From the IMG/VR virus record IMGVR_UViG_3300028299_000324, positions 1-50,185 of that record: a DNA stretch of 50,185 nucleotides; one strand, written 5' to 3'. This stretch comes from a virus. A program made the translations under genes and the position numbers. The notes under the pieces were generated by a model that saw only the letters and a list, made by a program, of their open reading frames with translations, was not told where the DNA came from and ran no database searches. Below, in pieces: positions 1-8,872 of the stretch (its first letter is position 1; the number at the start of each line of letters is the position of its first letter).

Positions 1-38
1 CCAATAATGAAGACATATTTGTTTTTTTTTTTTTGTGG

Positions 39-707
39 TTAGTATTTGTCCATATATACATATTGGCGAACAATCTGATAAACTTTGTAAGTAGCTTTTA
101 CATCTCGTAGGCAATAGTCTGATATTTCTTTGATGCGTCCATCTAAGTATGCTTTTTCAACATCTTTAGCTTCAATGTCTCCACCCTTTGGAGTTTGTAT
201 TCCAAGTTGATCACAAACTAAATCTAATTTTACTGAATTGGAACTATTCCAATCAGAGACAATTTGCAGTACATCAAAATGCGGATATTTCTGAAACCGT
301 CTTGTATTGGTAAAGTAATTATTAGTTGAAGGCAGTCCATGTATCATTGAACGTTTTAAAATAAAAGGCACATCAAAACTTAAACCGTTGAATGAAATAT
401 ACATGCCATTTTCAAACTTAGACAAAAAATTCCAGAAAGGTTCTAAAATACCTGTTTTTTCATCCCCGATTAAAGAGAAAGCATCAAAAACGTTATTGTT
501 AGTTTGGCGCATTAATCCTATACAAATAATTTGTCCTAAGAACGGATTAGTGCCCATAAGCATTCTTGTAGCTTCTAATTCAGCTTCAGCGGTGCGCTCT
601 TTGTTCCAAAAATAGCGTTCTAATTTTTTGTTAAGTTCGGTTTGTTGGGCGTCTGAAAGGGGTGTTTGCTGTGGTATTGTTTCTATATCAAAAGTTAATG
701 TTTCCAT
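39..707 (-). CDS. DnaQ/PolB-like 3'-5' exonuclease (DEDDy)
   Basis: A 222-residue RNase H-fold exonuclease, probably proofreading or DNA-processing in phage replication. Motif Exo I is FDIET (D7, E9), Exo II is NGLSFD (D112), and Exo III is YCLRD (Y198, D202), the Tyr-x3-Asp spacing of the DEDDy class. It resembles the stand-alone PolB-exonuclease-like family rather than a full polymerase, and no polymerase domain is present. The start is ATG at 705-707, right behind a canonical -35/-10 promoter. All Trp codons are TGG and there is no in-frame TGA. It is the last gene of the minus-strand block inside the window. Family assignment is confident; the exact role is inferred. Confidence 0.85.
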   Translation of the reverse strand: METLTFDIETIPQQTPLSDAQQTELNKKLERYFWNKERTAEAELEATRMLMGTNPFLGQIICIGLMRQTNNNVFDAFSLIGDEKTGILEPFWNFLSKFENGMYISFNGLSFDVPFILKRSMIHGLPSTNNYFTNTRRFQKYPHFDVLQIVSDWNSSNSVKLDLVCDQLGIQTPKGGDIEAKDVEKAYLDGRIKEISDYCLRDVKATYKVYQIVRQYVYMDKY

Positions 708-712
708 AATTT

Positions 713-741
713 AATATAATTGTTTTTCAGTTTAAAGTCAA
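713..741 (-). promoter_or_regulatory. Sigma-70-type promoter of the exonuclease gene
   Basis: On the minus strand, -35 TTGACT (741-736), 17-nt spacer starting TTAAACTGAAAA, and -10 TATATT (718-713). The -10 ends only 6 nt before the ATG, so transcription would start at or near the start codon and the mRNA could be leaderless. The same TTGAC-TTTAAACT arrangement lies before the glycosyltransferase gene, and a TTGCT variant precedes the 38159 gene. Confidence 0.7.
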
Positions 742-750
742 TATATAACA

Positions 751-1506
751 TTAACTTAATAGTAACGGTTTCTCTGTCGGGGCAATAATAAATTTATCCA
801 TTGCCTGTGGAAACCGTTGTTTTAATTGAGTTTGTAGAAGTTCCGGTGAATTTGTACGAGGCGATAAATGCCCCAGAAGAACAAAAACAACGTTTTTTAA
901 GTCAATAAAATTTTCAATAAAATCTAAGACTTGTTGATTGCTCATATGCCCAAAAGGACTGTCTACACGTTCTTTGTGTTCTTGTACATAATCCTCAAAA
1001 GCCCACAAAGATGCTGTGTCATAATCAGCTTCTAAAAAGTAGGCATTACAGTCTTTTAGTGCATTTACCATTACTGGTCCAAAGCTTCCACTGTCTGCCA
1101 TTATACCAAGTTTTTTCTTTGTAGTTTTTTCATAAATAGTAAATCCTATACTTGCCTCTGCGTCATGCCGTGTACTAAAAGCTGTTATCACAAAATTTCC
1201 TATGTCAACCGCTTCGCCGCCTTCAATATGATTAATGATACAATCATTAAATTTTGATTCTTTTACTAAATAGGAAGCTTTTGGCATATAAATTGGACAT
1301 TGCATTTTGCGTCCCAATATTCCAGCTCCAGCAATATGGTCAGAATGTTCATGAGTAATGAAAACTGCATTTGGTTTAAATTTGTTTGGAGCAGCATCTA
1401 CAAGTTTTTTATAACTTACTCCGACATCAATTAATATTGATGTTTTATCATTGTAAATTAAGCACGCATTTCCGCGCGAAGAGCTGAATAAAGAATGTAC
1501 GTACAT
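751..1506 (-). CDS. Metallo-beta-lactamase-fold hydrolase (WalJ/YycJ-like)
   Basis: A 251-residue MBL-fold protein. The metal-binding signature THEHSDH is at residues 51-57 (HxHxDH), preceded by the typical N-terminal strand with LIDVG near residue 26. GIMADSG (about residue 134) and GHLSPR near the C-terminus fit the other metal-ligand regions. It is closest in style to the WalJ/YycJ group of DNA- or RNA-directed MBL proteins, which would suit replication or repair, but the substrate cannot be read from sequence. Its start overlaps the stop of the primase-helicase gene (TAATG), so the two are translationally coupled. It contains no in-frame TGA. Confidence 0.8.
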   Translation of the reverse strand: MYVHSLFSSSRGNACLIYNDKTSILIDVGVSYKKLVDAAPNKFKPNAVFITHEHSDHIAGAGILGRKMQCPIYMPKASYLVKESKFNDCIINHIEGGEAVDIGNFVITAFSTRHDAEASIGFTIYEKTTKKKLGIMADSGSFGPVMVNALKDCNAYFLEADYDTASLWAFEDYVQEHKERVDSPFGHMSNQQVLDFIENFIDLKNVVFVLLGHLSPRTNSPELLQTQLKQRFPQAMDKFIIAPTEKPLLLS

Positions 1507-4241
1507 TATAAAAATTCTGGTTTGATACGTAATACCTTAACGCTTTTACCATTCATTTTTCGAATCACGTTGTCATTATCGTATAATTTATTATTTTCTG
1601 CTAATTCTGAAATAACTGCCTTTCTAGCATGAGATAGTTGGCCTTCTCCGGAAGAGCGTAAAAATTTTTGCACCTCACTAAAAGCCGTAGTAGTTAGAAT
1701 ATGCGGTACTTCTATATCTGGACTTTCTGCAATTTTAGCATAATATCCAACAATAGGAACACGTAATTGATCTTCAAGATCGGTTTTCTGATCTTTTTGA
1801 AGACGTACCATGCCTGTTGTCATTAATTCCTGCAGAACATGAAGAAATCTTTCAGAAGCTAATTCGGAAGATGCTTCAATTACTATTGATAGTAACCTTG
1901 CATTTAACAATACTTCAAAATTTTCTATTTCTTTTTGTGCCTCTCTTGGTGTCCATAAAAATTCAGCAACATATTTAAAACTTGTAGCAAGTAAAGCAAT
2001 ATTTCTAGCTACGCGAACATCGTTAGAAGATCCTTTTACTTTTGGATAAAAAACATGAATATAATCTTCAAGAGTTTTATTTAGCATTATTGGATTAAAA
2101 GATAAGGCTTTATGAATATAACGGGCTGTAAATCCAGAATATAGTTTTTTCATTTGCATTACATGTCGACCACATACAAGGTCTTTTTCAACCATTTGAA
2201 AGGTAACCGGAACCATTCGTGCTAAATTAGATGCTTCTCCGCCCGGCGTATCTTCACCAGTGGCAGCTATCCAACCACGTACTACATATGTTGGGGCCGT
2301 TTCTAGTGTTTGTGTCATACGAGAACGAGCAGTATTATCTGCATAGTTTTGTAATAATGTCAGCGCTGCGCTTTCTGCACTTTGTTTTCCAAACATACGT
2401 TTTTTAAAGTCATCAATTAAAAAAAGTGCATCTTTAAAAAAGTATCCTATTCTTCCAAGTACATTAGATGTTGAACTCCATGAAGCTATTGATTCAAAGT
2501 TTCCATAAAAATTTTGAAATGCTGACATAGTATAAGACTTACCTTTTCCAGATTCACCGCGAACAAAAAACGAAAAACGTGTTTTGTCGCCCTTGAAGAA
2601 AGGAAAAATAATTCCTAAAAAAGTATATGCTAAAGCCATTCGCGTCATTTCATAATTTCCAAGTTTTAATAAATCATCTTTTATGTGCTTTTTTAAGTTT
2701 GCAAATGTGGTATCATCTAAAATTTGTAAATCAAGAGCACTAGCAAATTCTTCTGCCGATAAATCAACTATGATATCATCATTCTTAAAAACACCGTTTT
2801 TATTTATTAGAACTGAAGGTGAACGATACACATCAGGATATTCTAGGTCTGGCTGAGTTTTATCATATCCAAATTGTTTTAATACAACTGTTTCTTTTGT
2901 TTTAGAAAATTTATTAATGGCATGCCTTACTGTTGTGATATTATCAATTAAAAGACCATCAGGTCCGAGGATTTGATAAATATATGCTTTAAGCCTATTA
3001 TCATCTACATAATCTTCATGATTTATTTGAATATCTGCATGAAATTTATGTTTTTGAATTGTCCCTTTATAGAAATCAATATGCTGAATACCATCACTTA
3101 CTTTTAATCTTTCATTTAATTGCATATGAAAAGAAGAAAGCTGCCTAGTTATAGTTTGACCTTTTTGAGTATTTATATGCTCATAGTAGCAATTACCATT
3201 TTTAAATAGAAAGTCTAATTTATTTGTTGCAGAAATATCAGCTTCAGCTTCTGTTGTTTTCCAATGATAAAATGCAATAGGACTTTTAGCTGCTCCTATT
3301 TCTTTACAAGTTTTAAGACAGATCGGACCATACTTCAAGTCTTGCAATTTATTACACGTAATAGGACAATAGCCTGTTTGCTCTCCGCCCTCATCACGAA
3401 TTTTTTGTTTCATGTGATCAAGCTGCTCAAGCGTTTTTTGTGCGTTATAATTTTTCATTTTCTTTAAGAATTGTTCGTGAATAAACTCTTCTCCGCCTTC
3501 AGTATTTAAAAATAAATATCCAAGAACTTCTCTAAAGAAATTCGGAGCTTCTTGTTTGGCAATGCATGTATCCCAAAAAGTTCTCATAGCAACGCATCTA
3601 TTTAATATATCAAGATATGCAGCGTTTACTTGTTTAAATTGTTGAAGACTTGTATATTGAATTGTTTGTAAATTAATAATATCAATAAAATCACTGTTAG
3701 CTTGTGCTTTATGATGATATCCACAAGGACCTTTAACCAAACTTCCCCAGTTATTTTCTGATACCTTGCCTTGTTTTGGAAAAAGTTCCCAAGCAATTCC
3801 TTCATCAACTGCTGTCATGTCTTTAAAAATATCTTCTAAACCTGTTTTTACAACTGTTGCATCTACAGGTTGTTCAAAAAAGATCCATACATGATATCCT
3901 TTAAATCCAGAAAATTCAATATAAGAATGCATACCATATTGTAAAAAATGTTCTTTAACGATATTAGCTTGTTGAAGTAGTCTATCTTTCCAAACATTTA
4001 AATCAAAACCTATTGCCGAGTATACTTCTTTTTTTATATCGATATCTATAACGGCCCATTTAATTGTGTTATCAATGGGTTTTAATTGATATAAACCAAT
4101 TGTTTGACGACCGGCAAGATGGGCAGCAATGATGGCATCATCAATTTGTGCATGCTCCGGATAATAGGTCCCATTGGGGCGCTGTATAGCATATACATCA
4201 GAGCGATGCACAAAAAGTTTTTTGAATATTTTTACGTCCAT
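1506..4241 (-). CDS. Primase-helicase: AEP-type primase fused to SF3/AAA-like ATPase
   Basis: A 911-residue fusion likely to prime and unwind DNA in phage replication. The N-terminal part looks like an archaeo-eukaryotic primase of the TOTE-associated type: HLAGRQTIGLYQL, then AVIDIDI with catalytic D66 and D68, then SGFKGYHVW at 111-119. A Cys cluster around residues 290-315 (CPITC and CLKTC) probably binds zinc. The C-terminal half has a Walker A motif GESGKGKS near residue 561 and a Walker B ALFLIDD near 605-610, followed by a sensor-like region. Start is ATG at 4239-4241. All Trp codons are TGG. It lies among other replication genes. Domain types are recognised by motif only; the helicase activity is inferred from the ATPase and the fusion. 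Confidence 0.8.
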   Translation of the reverse strand: MDVKIFKKLFVHRSDVYAIQRPNGTYYPEHAQIDDAIIAAHLAGRQTIGLYQLKPIDNTIKWAVIDIDIKKEVYSAIGFDLNVWKDRLLQQANIVKEHFLQYGMHSYIEFSGFKGYHVWIFFEQPVDATVVKTGLEDIFKDMTAVDEGIAWELFPKQGKVSENNWGSLVKGPCGYHHKAQANSDFIDIINLQTIQYTSLQQFKQVNAAYLDILNRCVAMRTFWDTCIAKQEAPNFFREVLGYLFLNTEGGEEFIHEQFLKKMKNYNAQKTLEQLDHMKQKIRDEGGEQTGYCPITCNKLQDLKYGPICLKTCKEIGAAKSPIAFYHWKTTEAEADISATNKLDFLFKNGNCYYEHINTQKGQTITRQLSSFHMQLNERLKVSDGIQHIDFYKGTIQKHKFHADIQINHEDYVDDNRLKAYIYQILGPDGLLIDNITTVRHAINKFSKTKETVVLKQFGYDKTQPDLEYPDVYRSPSVLINKNGVFKNDDIIVDLSAEEFASALDLQILDDTTFANLKKHIKDDLLKLGNYEMTRMALAYTFLGIIFPFFKGDKTRFSFFVRGESGKGKSYTMSAFQNFYGNFESIASWSSTSNVLGRIGYFFKDALFLIDDFKKRMFGKQSAESAALTLLQNYADNTARSRMTQTLETAPTYVVRGWIAATGEDTPGGEASNLARMVPVTFQMVEKDLVCGRHVMQMKKLYSGFTARYIHKALSFNPIMLNKTLEDYIHVFYPKVKGSSNDVRVARNIALLATSFKYVAEFLWTPREAQKEIENFEVLLNARLLSIVIEASSELASERFLHVLQELMTTGMVRLQKDQKTDLEDQLRVPIVGYYAKIAESPDIEVPHILTTTAFSEVQKFLRSSGEGQLSHARKAVISELAENNKLYDNDNVIRKMNGKSVKVLRIKPEFL

Positions 4242-4244
4242 ATG

Positions 4245-4622
4245 TTATTTTATATTAATTTCGTGCCAGGCTACTTTCTTATGTTTAACAAGATTTCGTA
4301 TGTCACTTTGTTTTTTAGAAAGCCTGGCATTCCCAGACTTTATTTCTACAAACGTTATTTCTTTATCACCAAAAACTATATAATCGATAGGCATTCCTAA
4401 AAACGTTGACTTTCGCGGGTCATATGGAAATTCTTTTAAAAAAGGTGCTATTTTTTCGGTGACCTGTCCTAGTAAGACTTCACTAGATTTTTTTTGACTT
4501 AATAGTCTGTCATATTTTTCTGTATTTTGTTTTTTAGTTTTTATAAATTTAAAAACAAGTCCTATTAAGCTAAGTAATAAAATAAAACTCAGAACAGTTA
4601 ATTCAATTAAAAGACCGTTCAT
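4245..4622 (-). CDS. Membrane-anchored Holliday-junction-resolvase-like endonuclease
   Basis: A 125-residue protein with one N-terminal membrane segment (about residues 5-27) followed by a small nuclease-like domain. The order KKSSEV-LGQ, FPYDPR, FLGMPIDYIVFG, ITFVEIKSG, and a basic RLSKKQSDIRN matches a family of predicted endonucleases distantly related to archaeal Holliday junction resolvases; the acidic D (FLGMPID) and E-x-K (VEIKSG) fit a restriction-endonuclease-like active site. It sits between the primase-helicase and a Cys-rich gene, and its ATG overlaps the upstream stop (TAATG). A role in recombination or replication is inferred. Confidence 0.75.
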   Translation of the reverse strand: MNGLLIELTVLSFILLLSLIGLVFKFIKTKKQNTEKYDRLLSQKKSSEVLLGQVTEKIAPFLKEFPYDPRKSTFLGMPIDYIVFGDKEITFVEIKSGNARLSKKQSDIRNLVKHKKVAWHEINIK

Positions 4623-5008
4623 TATAAGTCCTCCTCATTTGCAGGAGATCCATCAGCATTAAATATTACCTTTGTCCATTTTGAAACTATACCAATGCTC
4701 TGATATTTTGATTGAAATTTATGCTTTTCACACACATTTGTTGTATGTGTGTGAAGCCAATTTGTTTTAATATCGTGGACATTATATTTTTCACCGGCTT
4801 TGGTATTTAAAGCTTTTTTTTCAGGAAATGGTTGTTTACAGTAGCCGCGTCTAGCTTTACCAGGTTGATACCAAGCATAATTACAATTGCCACAGCATCT
4901 AACTATTCGGAAATTTGGTCTATCTGGTAAGGATTCGTCTACGGCTGTGTGATCGTCTAAAGATTGATTTTTTAGAAAATCAAAGTCATACGCTGGGTTT
5001 TTTGACAT
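4622..5008 (-). CDS. Cys-rich putative zinc-binding protein, unknown function
   Basis: A 128-residue protein I do not recognise. It has a CCGNC cluster near residue 38, a further Cys in GYC at about residue 56, a His/Thr-rich LHTHTT and a CEKH, which together could ligate one zinc ion or an Fe-S centre. The N-terminus (FDFLKNQ) is acidic. It is encoded in the replication block, coupled to the resolvase-like gene downstream, and has no in-frame TGA. A role as a small DNA-replication accessory is possible but unproven. Confidence 0.65.
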   Translation of the reverse strand: MSKNPAYDFDFLKNQSLDDHTAVDESLPDRPNFRIVRCCGNCNYAWYQPGKARRGYCKQPFPEKKALNTKAGEKYNVHDIKTNWLHTHTTNVCEKHKFQSKYQSIGIVSKWTKVIFNADGSPANEEDL

Positions 5009-5066
5009 AATTTATTAATGGTTATACCTTAAATGTAATTCTAAATTTAGTAAATTCCAATTACTT

Positions 5067-5660
5067 TTATACATGTTTTCCGTGTAAATGGTCAAACTCA
5101 TGTTGTGCAATTTGTGCAAATTGTCCTTGAGCTTCTCTTAGATGAAGTGTATATATTATATACTCTTCTTCAGGCTGCCAACGAAACATAATGTTTTTTC
5201 CACGGTTTACTCTTTTCTCTTTATTTGGAAAACTTAAGCACGATTCTACTTTTTTTAACGTCTTACCTGTTGGTTTTACATCAGGATTTAAAAAGGCTTT
5301 CCAGTCCCATTGTCTTGTTTTTGTAGCCTCAGGCCATCTCATTACAAATACGGCAGGGGGTGGGTCTCCAGCAGGCTGTCCATAATTTTCCGGAACCCAT
5401 ATTTGATTTGAAGCAAGTCCTAAACAATTATCTGCTATATTCTCAGCAGTATCTTTTAGGTCTTGTATTAACTCAAGTATGTAAGGAGGCCATGGTATTC
5501 CTGAATAGTCTTTTTCTTTTATATCCTGAATAGGAGTAGCAATTGCACCTGTAAGACTATTATTTTCTTTTATAAGTTCAGGCGTGTCCAATATGGCCAC
5601 ACACGGCACTGCGCGCTGATTTAAAACAGGTTCTTTGTTTTTATGTATTGGTCGTATCAT
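5067..5660 (-). CDS. def: Peptide deformylase
   Basis: A 197-residue peptide deformylase, which removes the formyl group from the initiator Met of nascent proteins. All three motifs are present: GLASNQ (81-86), ESCLSFP (139-145, Cys metal ligand) and QHEFDHLHG (186-194, HExxH). Length is slightly above the usual 150-190 because of an N-terminal extension and an insertion between motifs 1 and 2. Phage deformylases are known in several large phages. Here the enzyme sits in the TGA-free block with replication genes, which would suit support of high translation rates. It starts 8 bases after the helicase stop on the minus strand. Confidence 0.93.
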   Translation of the reverse strand: MIRPIHKNKEPVLNQRAVPCVAILDTPELIKENNSLTGAIATPIQDIKEKDYSGIPWPPYILELIQDLKDTAENIADNCLGLASNQIWVPENYGQPAGDPPPAVFVMRWPEATKTRQWDWKAFLNPDVKPTGKTLKKVESCLSFPNKEKRVNRGKNIMFRWQPEEEYIIYTLHLREAQGQFAQIAQHEFDHLHGKHV

Positions 5661-5668
5661 TTTATTCT

Positions 5669-6360
5669 CTAAAGGTTTTTAAAAATTCGTTTTCGTTGGT
5701 AACTTTGGGTTTTTAACAGCCCAACTTTTGGATCGACAAAGTCTACAATTATTGCAGAATCTTTGCCTTCAGCCATACGCATTAAGCGGCCGGCGGCTTG
5801 TCGAAGTTTAATTTCAGATCTGATTGGTGAGCATAAAAACAAAACTTCTAATTTGGGTAAATCTATACCTGTGCTAAAGAGTCCGTAGGTCGAGACTACA
5901 ATAGTTTTCTTATTTGTTTGAAGGTCCTTCATTGCCGCAAGTCGTTCTTTCTTTTTCATTTTGGAATGAATAAAGACAGCCTGTGGTCCTAGATGTTTTG
6001 TTAGGTATTCAACCTGATTTCGCCTATTACATAAAAAAACTGTATGTTTGCCTTTATAATCTAGTTGAAAAGTTGTTAAGATTAAAGCATTTCTATCTCT
6101 ATCGTCTGATAGATCATTTATTAATGCAATATATTCTTGTGAAGAAATCATTGGGAACGTATATGCAGTTTCTATATATCTAATGGTGGGACGTATTAAT
6201 ACGTCTTTTAATCTTTCCTTTTCTACAGTATGAATCTTGGGACCCGAGGCAAAATGGATAACTTTTGTTAATCCATCTTCACGTTTAGGAGTTGCACTAA
6301 AACCAAACTTATATTTGGCATTTAGTTGTGATAGGGTGTGGTACCAGGTTTTTGCACCGA
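5669..6360 (-). CDS. SF2 DNA helicase, 3' exon (UvsW-like)
   Basis: The C-terminal part of a superfamily 2 helicase interrupted by an intron. The reading frame continues upstream of the first Met (about 6151) to 6360 without stops: GAKTWYH, then motif III FGFSATP, then a RecA-like domain 2 with TVFLCNR, motif V STYGLFSTGIDLP and motif VI QAAGRLMR. The joined protein (7564-8245 plus 5669-6360) is about 457 residues, a normal length for a UvsW-type recombination/branch-migration helicase. The proposed junction creates codon TTC. The 3' exon cannot be read directly from the 5' exon without removal of 6361-7563. No in-frame TGA occurs after the join. Confidence 0.8.
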
Positions 6361-7563
6361 CGATGTGTCAATGTGTTATCTTAAAGGTTTTTTATCCTTT
6401 AATTCTTATGGTTAGCCCATAAGTTCGGCGTAAATCTTTACCATGCGCTATTGCGTTTAGGTATCGGACACTCTTGGGTACGTTATATTTATTCAGTACC
6501 TACGCTCTACATTACTAAATAACCTTTCGTTATTTATTTAGTTAACACGGAATTGGCTCTTAAGAATAATATAAAATCTTCTTGCATTCTCGACAGATAG
6601 TTCCCAGCCCATCGTAAGTTTGCCCATAATGTTTATAATAAAAACTTATAGGTTTTCTTTTTTTACATTTTGTGCAAATTTTACCATGTTTTTTTTCATA
6701 TTTTACTTTTTCAGCTTTTTCCGTTTTTGCCCGATTATTATCTACCAATTTTTGTTGATAGACGACACACGCTTGATCAAATATTTCTTTTTTTCTTGAT
6801 AAATATATAGTAGCATTTTGATATAAAACGTTGTACAGTCTATTAATTTCTGATAAACTGGTTGTTGCAATTCGGTAACAACCATTTTTTCCGAAACGAG
6901 TATCCAAATTAAGTACAACTTTATTATTTATTTTTAAAAACGTTTTTAGCCATTTAATTATATCTTTGCTACCGCATATATCAAAACCAAATCTAATACA
7001 ATTAATAGCATTTCTTTTATGTATACAGCCGTCTCCATCAAATATTCCCCTCATAAAGTGATGTTCTAGTTTTTTAGGGACATTTTTAGGTGGTTGTAAA
7101 ATTAAGGATTTTTTAGGAATACACCCTTGTTTAATAAGATCTGCATGAACTTTTATATCAGAAAATTCTATGCGTTTTGCAGTATTCGTGTTTACATCTT
7201 GTAGTTTATTTATTAGTCCTAAAGCTTCTTTATATTTATATAAATGCTCTACATCTTTTTTCTGCAAAACTAAGCTAATTCCATTATTATGGGAATGAAC
7301 ACAGCCATCTGCATATAAAAACCCAAGCCAATAGGCTTTTTCCTCATTATCAATTTTTGAAAAAAAGTTTGTTTTTCTTTGTAAGGGTTTGTGACAAGCA
7401 TTATAATTTCTTGTTACTCCGGCATTTTTTAAAATTTTATAAACATAATCTTTAGAAGAAATATCTAACATGTTCATTATATTATAAGCCGAATTCCCTT
7501 TTTTATATAATTCTATTATTTTTTGTTTCATATCTTAATGTACACAAAGATATGGACTTTGTC
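6361..7563 (-). other. Self-splicing intron, probably group I, in the helicase gene
   Basis: A 1,203-base interruption between the DEIQ (motif II) region and motif III of the helicase. Boundaries follow the group I rule: last exon base T (7564) and last intron base G (6361), giving an in-frame join. The 200 bases after the internal ORF are dense in hairpins, for example a 7-bp stem with a 5-nt loop at 6405-6423, consistent with a folded ribozyme core. I did not reconstruct P3-P8 pairings, so group I is an inference from boundary rules, the encoded LAGLIDADG enzyme and the RNA-like 3' region. Confidence 0.7.
6560..7531 (-). CDS. Intron-encoded LAGLIDADG homing endonuclease
   Basis: A 323-residue homing endonuclease inside the helicase intron. 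Two LAGLIDADG-type motifs are visible: YWLGFLYADGC (67-77) and RGIFDGDGC (161-169), giving a monomeric two-motif enzyme. An N-terminal helix-turn-helix-like stretch (IIELYKKGNSAYNIMNML) and a C-terminal CxxC...CxxC zinc knuckle (about 284-318) probably help DNA binding. Its job would be to cut intronless alleles and spread the intron. It uses only TGG for Trp. Start ATG at 7529-7531 is 32 bases after the 5' splice site. Confidence 0.88.
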   Translation of the reverse strand: MKQKIIELYKKGNSAYNIMNMLDISSKDYVYKILKNAGVTRNYNACHKPLQRKTNFFSKIDNEEKAYWLGFLYADGCVHSHNNGISLVLQKKDVEHLYKYKEALGLINKLQDVNTNTAKRIEFSDIKVHADLIKQGCIPKKSLILQPPKNVPKKLEHHFMRGIFDGDGCIHKRNAINCIRFGFDICGSKDIIKWLKTFLKINNKVVLNLDTRFGKNGCYRIATTSLSEINRLYNVLYQNATIYLSRKKEIFDQACVVYQQKLVDNNRAKTEKAEKVKYEKKHGKICTKCKKRKPISFYYKHYGQTYDGLGTICRECKKILYYS

Positions 7564-8245
7564 AAGCTATATTTTGTATCTCATCGCCAATAATTTGTCC
7601 AATTACATCATTTAAAAGACTAAATTTATTTTTTTCCAGTTTAGCCATTGTTTGATGTAATCCGACGGTAATGGGTTTAACTTCAAAACGCCCATCTCCA
7701 ATAAAACCAATATCTTCTTTTTTTAAGTTTGTAAATTTCACAAAAGAATCAATTGTTTGATTTGCTAGTTCAAGTGTATGAACTAAGATTAATGTAGGTT
7801 CTTTTCTCAATAATGTTAAAGCAACAAAAGTAATAGTTTTTCCGCTTGCCGTTTGTGCCTCAACAATTCCCATATTTGTCGCCATGCAACTATCAACTAT
7901 TTCTTGTTGATAATCACGTAATTTTCCTTTGAATTTTAATTTAGAAAAATACTCTTGCTGCTTATTTGAAACTCTTTGATCAGCAATATCTTCTTTCGTA
8001 ATTATGTTATTGTATTTATTAAAGATGGCAATAATGTCAGGCATGGCACCCATAGGAACTTCAATAGTTATGTCACTATGTTGCGTATAATATTCGAGAT
8101 CTTGCGTGATATTCCATGTAGAAAGACCTAAGTCCATTTTTTTAAAAAATAAAGGATTACTTATAGTTAAATATGTTTTTATATCTCGCATTTCTTCTGA
8201 ATTGACACCTGTAATTAAAGCACTATTTTTTAATATGATTAGCAT
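7564..8245 (-). CDS. SF2 DNA helicase, 5' exon (UvsW-like)
   Basis: The N-terminal part of the intron-split helicase. After about 110 residues of N-terminal domain comes RDYQQEIVD (Q-motif-like), motif I AQTASGKT, motif Ia ILVHTLELANQ, and motif II GDEIQ, a DExQ variant instead of the usual DExH/DECH. ATG at 8243-8245 is preferred over a TTG one codon upstream. Without splicing, translation would stop at TGA 7562-7564, so here the TGA only arises at the exon-intron border. Together with the 3' exon it makes about 457 residues. The gene is divergent from the tail operon. Confidence 0.8.
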
Positions 8246-8322
8246 CAATTTTTATGATTTATTATTTAAAAAAGTAGGCTTATTAAGCTATTTTCTTATA
8301 CCAAAAAACTAGAAGATTCTCA

Positions 8323-8351
8323 TTGGAAGTCTATTAAAATTATGTTATATT
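8323..8351 (+). promoter_or_regulatory. Promoter of the tail/baseplate operon
   Basis: -35 TTGGAA (8323-8328), a 17-nt spacer, and -10 TATATT (8346-8351), 50 bases upstream of the first structural gene. Unlike the promoters before TGA-free genes, it lacks the TTTAAACT block after the -35 element. It lies in the 156-base divergent region between the helicase and the tail chaperone gene. Confidence 0.55.
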
Positions 8352-8401
8352 AAAGGTAGATACTTATTATAACTAACAATTTAAATAACCAATAAGAAAT
8401 T

Positions 8402-8872
8402 ATGGCTACAAAGACAAAAGACACATCAAAAGATACAGTAAAAAAGCCAGCTCTTTTTAAGATAAAAATTTCTGAAGAAGAAACCGAACGCTTGTTAAAT
8501 CAAATGTTTACAGAAGGTTTTGCTACTATTGATTTTGAAATTATACCTAATAAATTACATGCCACTATAAAAACTTTAAGTGCAGACGATCAATTAATAT
8601 TAGAAAGACGTATGAGTATTATAGAAGGAAGTTCTATTTTTGTTTTACACTCATATACAATCGAAGTTTTAAGTTATACAGTTTTAAAATATGGAGAAAG
8701 CACATTTAAAGATCCAGAAGATGCAAAACAATTTTTAGAAAAATTACCTGGTGTTTTATTAGATAAACTTATAAAAATTCAAAATTCTTTTGAAACCCAA
8801 GTAAAGCATATTCTAAAGTTTGATAAAATAAACGAACATTTTTTCGAAAGCCCCTCAACTCTGAGCGAATAA
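8402..8872 (+). CDS. Tail assembly chaperone (gpG-like)
   Basis: A 156-residue acidic protein directly before the tape measure gene, the standard place for the tail assembly chaperone. It has no Trp. The identification rests on position and on the slippery heptamer T TTT TTC at 8839-8845, near its 3' end, which allows a -1 shift into a long open frame (to 9258) that has no good start of its own. This is the gpG/gpG-T arrangement of long-tailed phages. The protein would bind the tape measure before tail tube assembly. Sequence similarity alone would not have identified it. Confidence 0.75.
   Translation: MATKTKDTSKDTVKKPALFKIKISEEETERLLNQMFTEGFATIDFEIIPNKLHATIKTLSADDQLILERRMSIIEGSSIFVLHSYTIEVLSYTVLKYGESTFKDPEDAKQFLEKLPGVLLDKLIKIQNSFETQVKHILKFDKINEHFFESPSTLSE
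8839..8845 (+). promoter_or_regulatory. Programmed -1 ribosomal frameshift site
   Basis: T TTT TTC in the zero frame of the chaperone gene fits the X XXY YYZ slippery rule. A -1 slip gives codon CGA at 8845 and an open frame to 9258 with no stop in between, whereas the zero frame ends at TAA 8870-8872. No strong downstream hairpin was checked. Confidence 0.75.

Noticed and set aside
20-34. T-run near the left edge as a terminator
   Set aside because: No hairpin precedes it on the plus strand, and for the minus-strand gene the RNA would carry A, not U.
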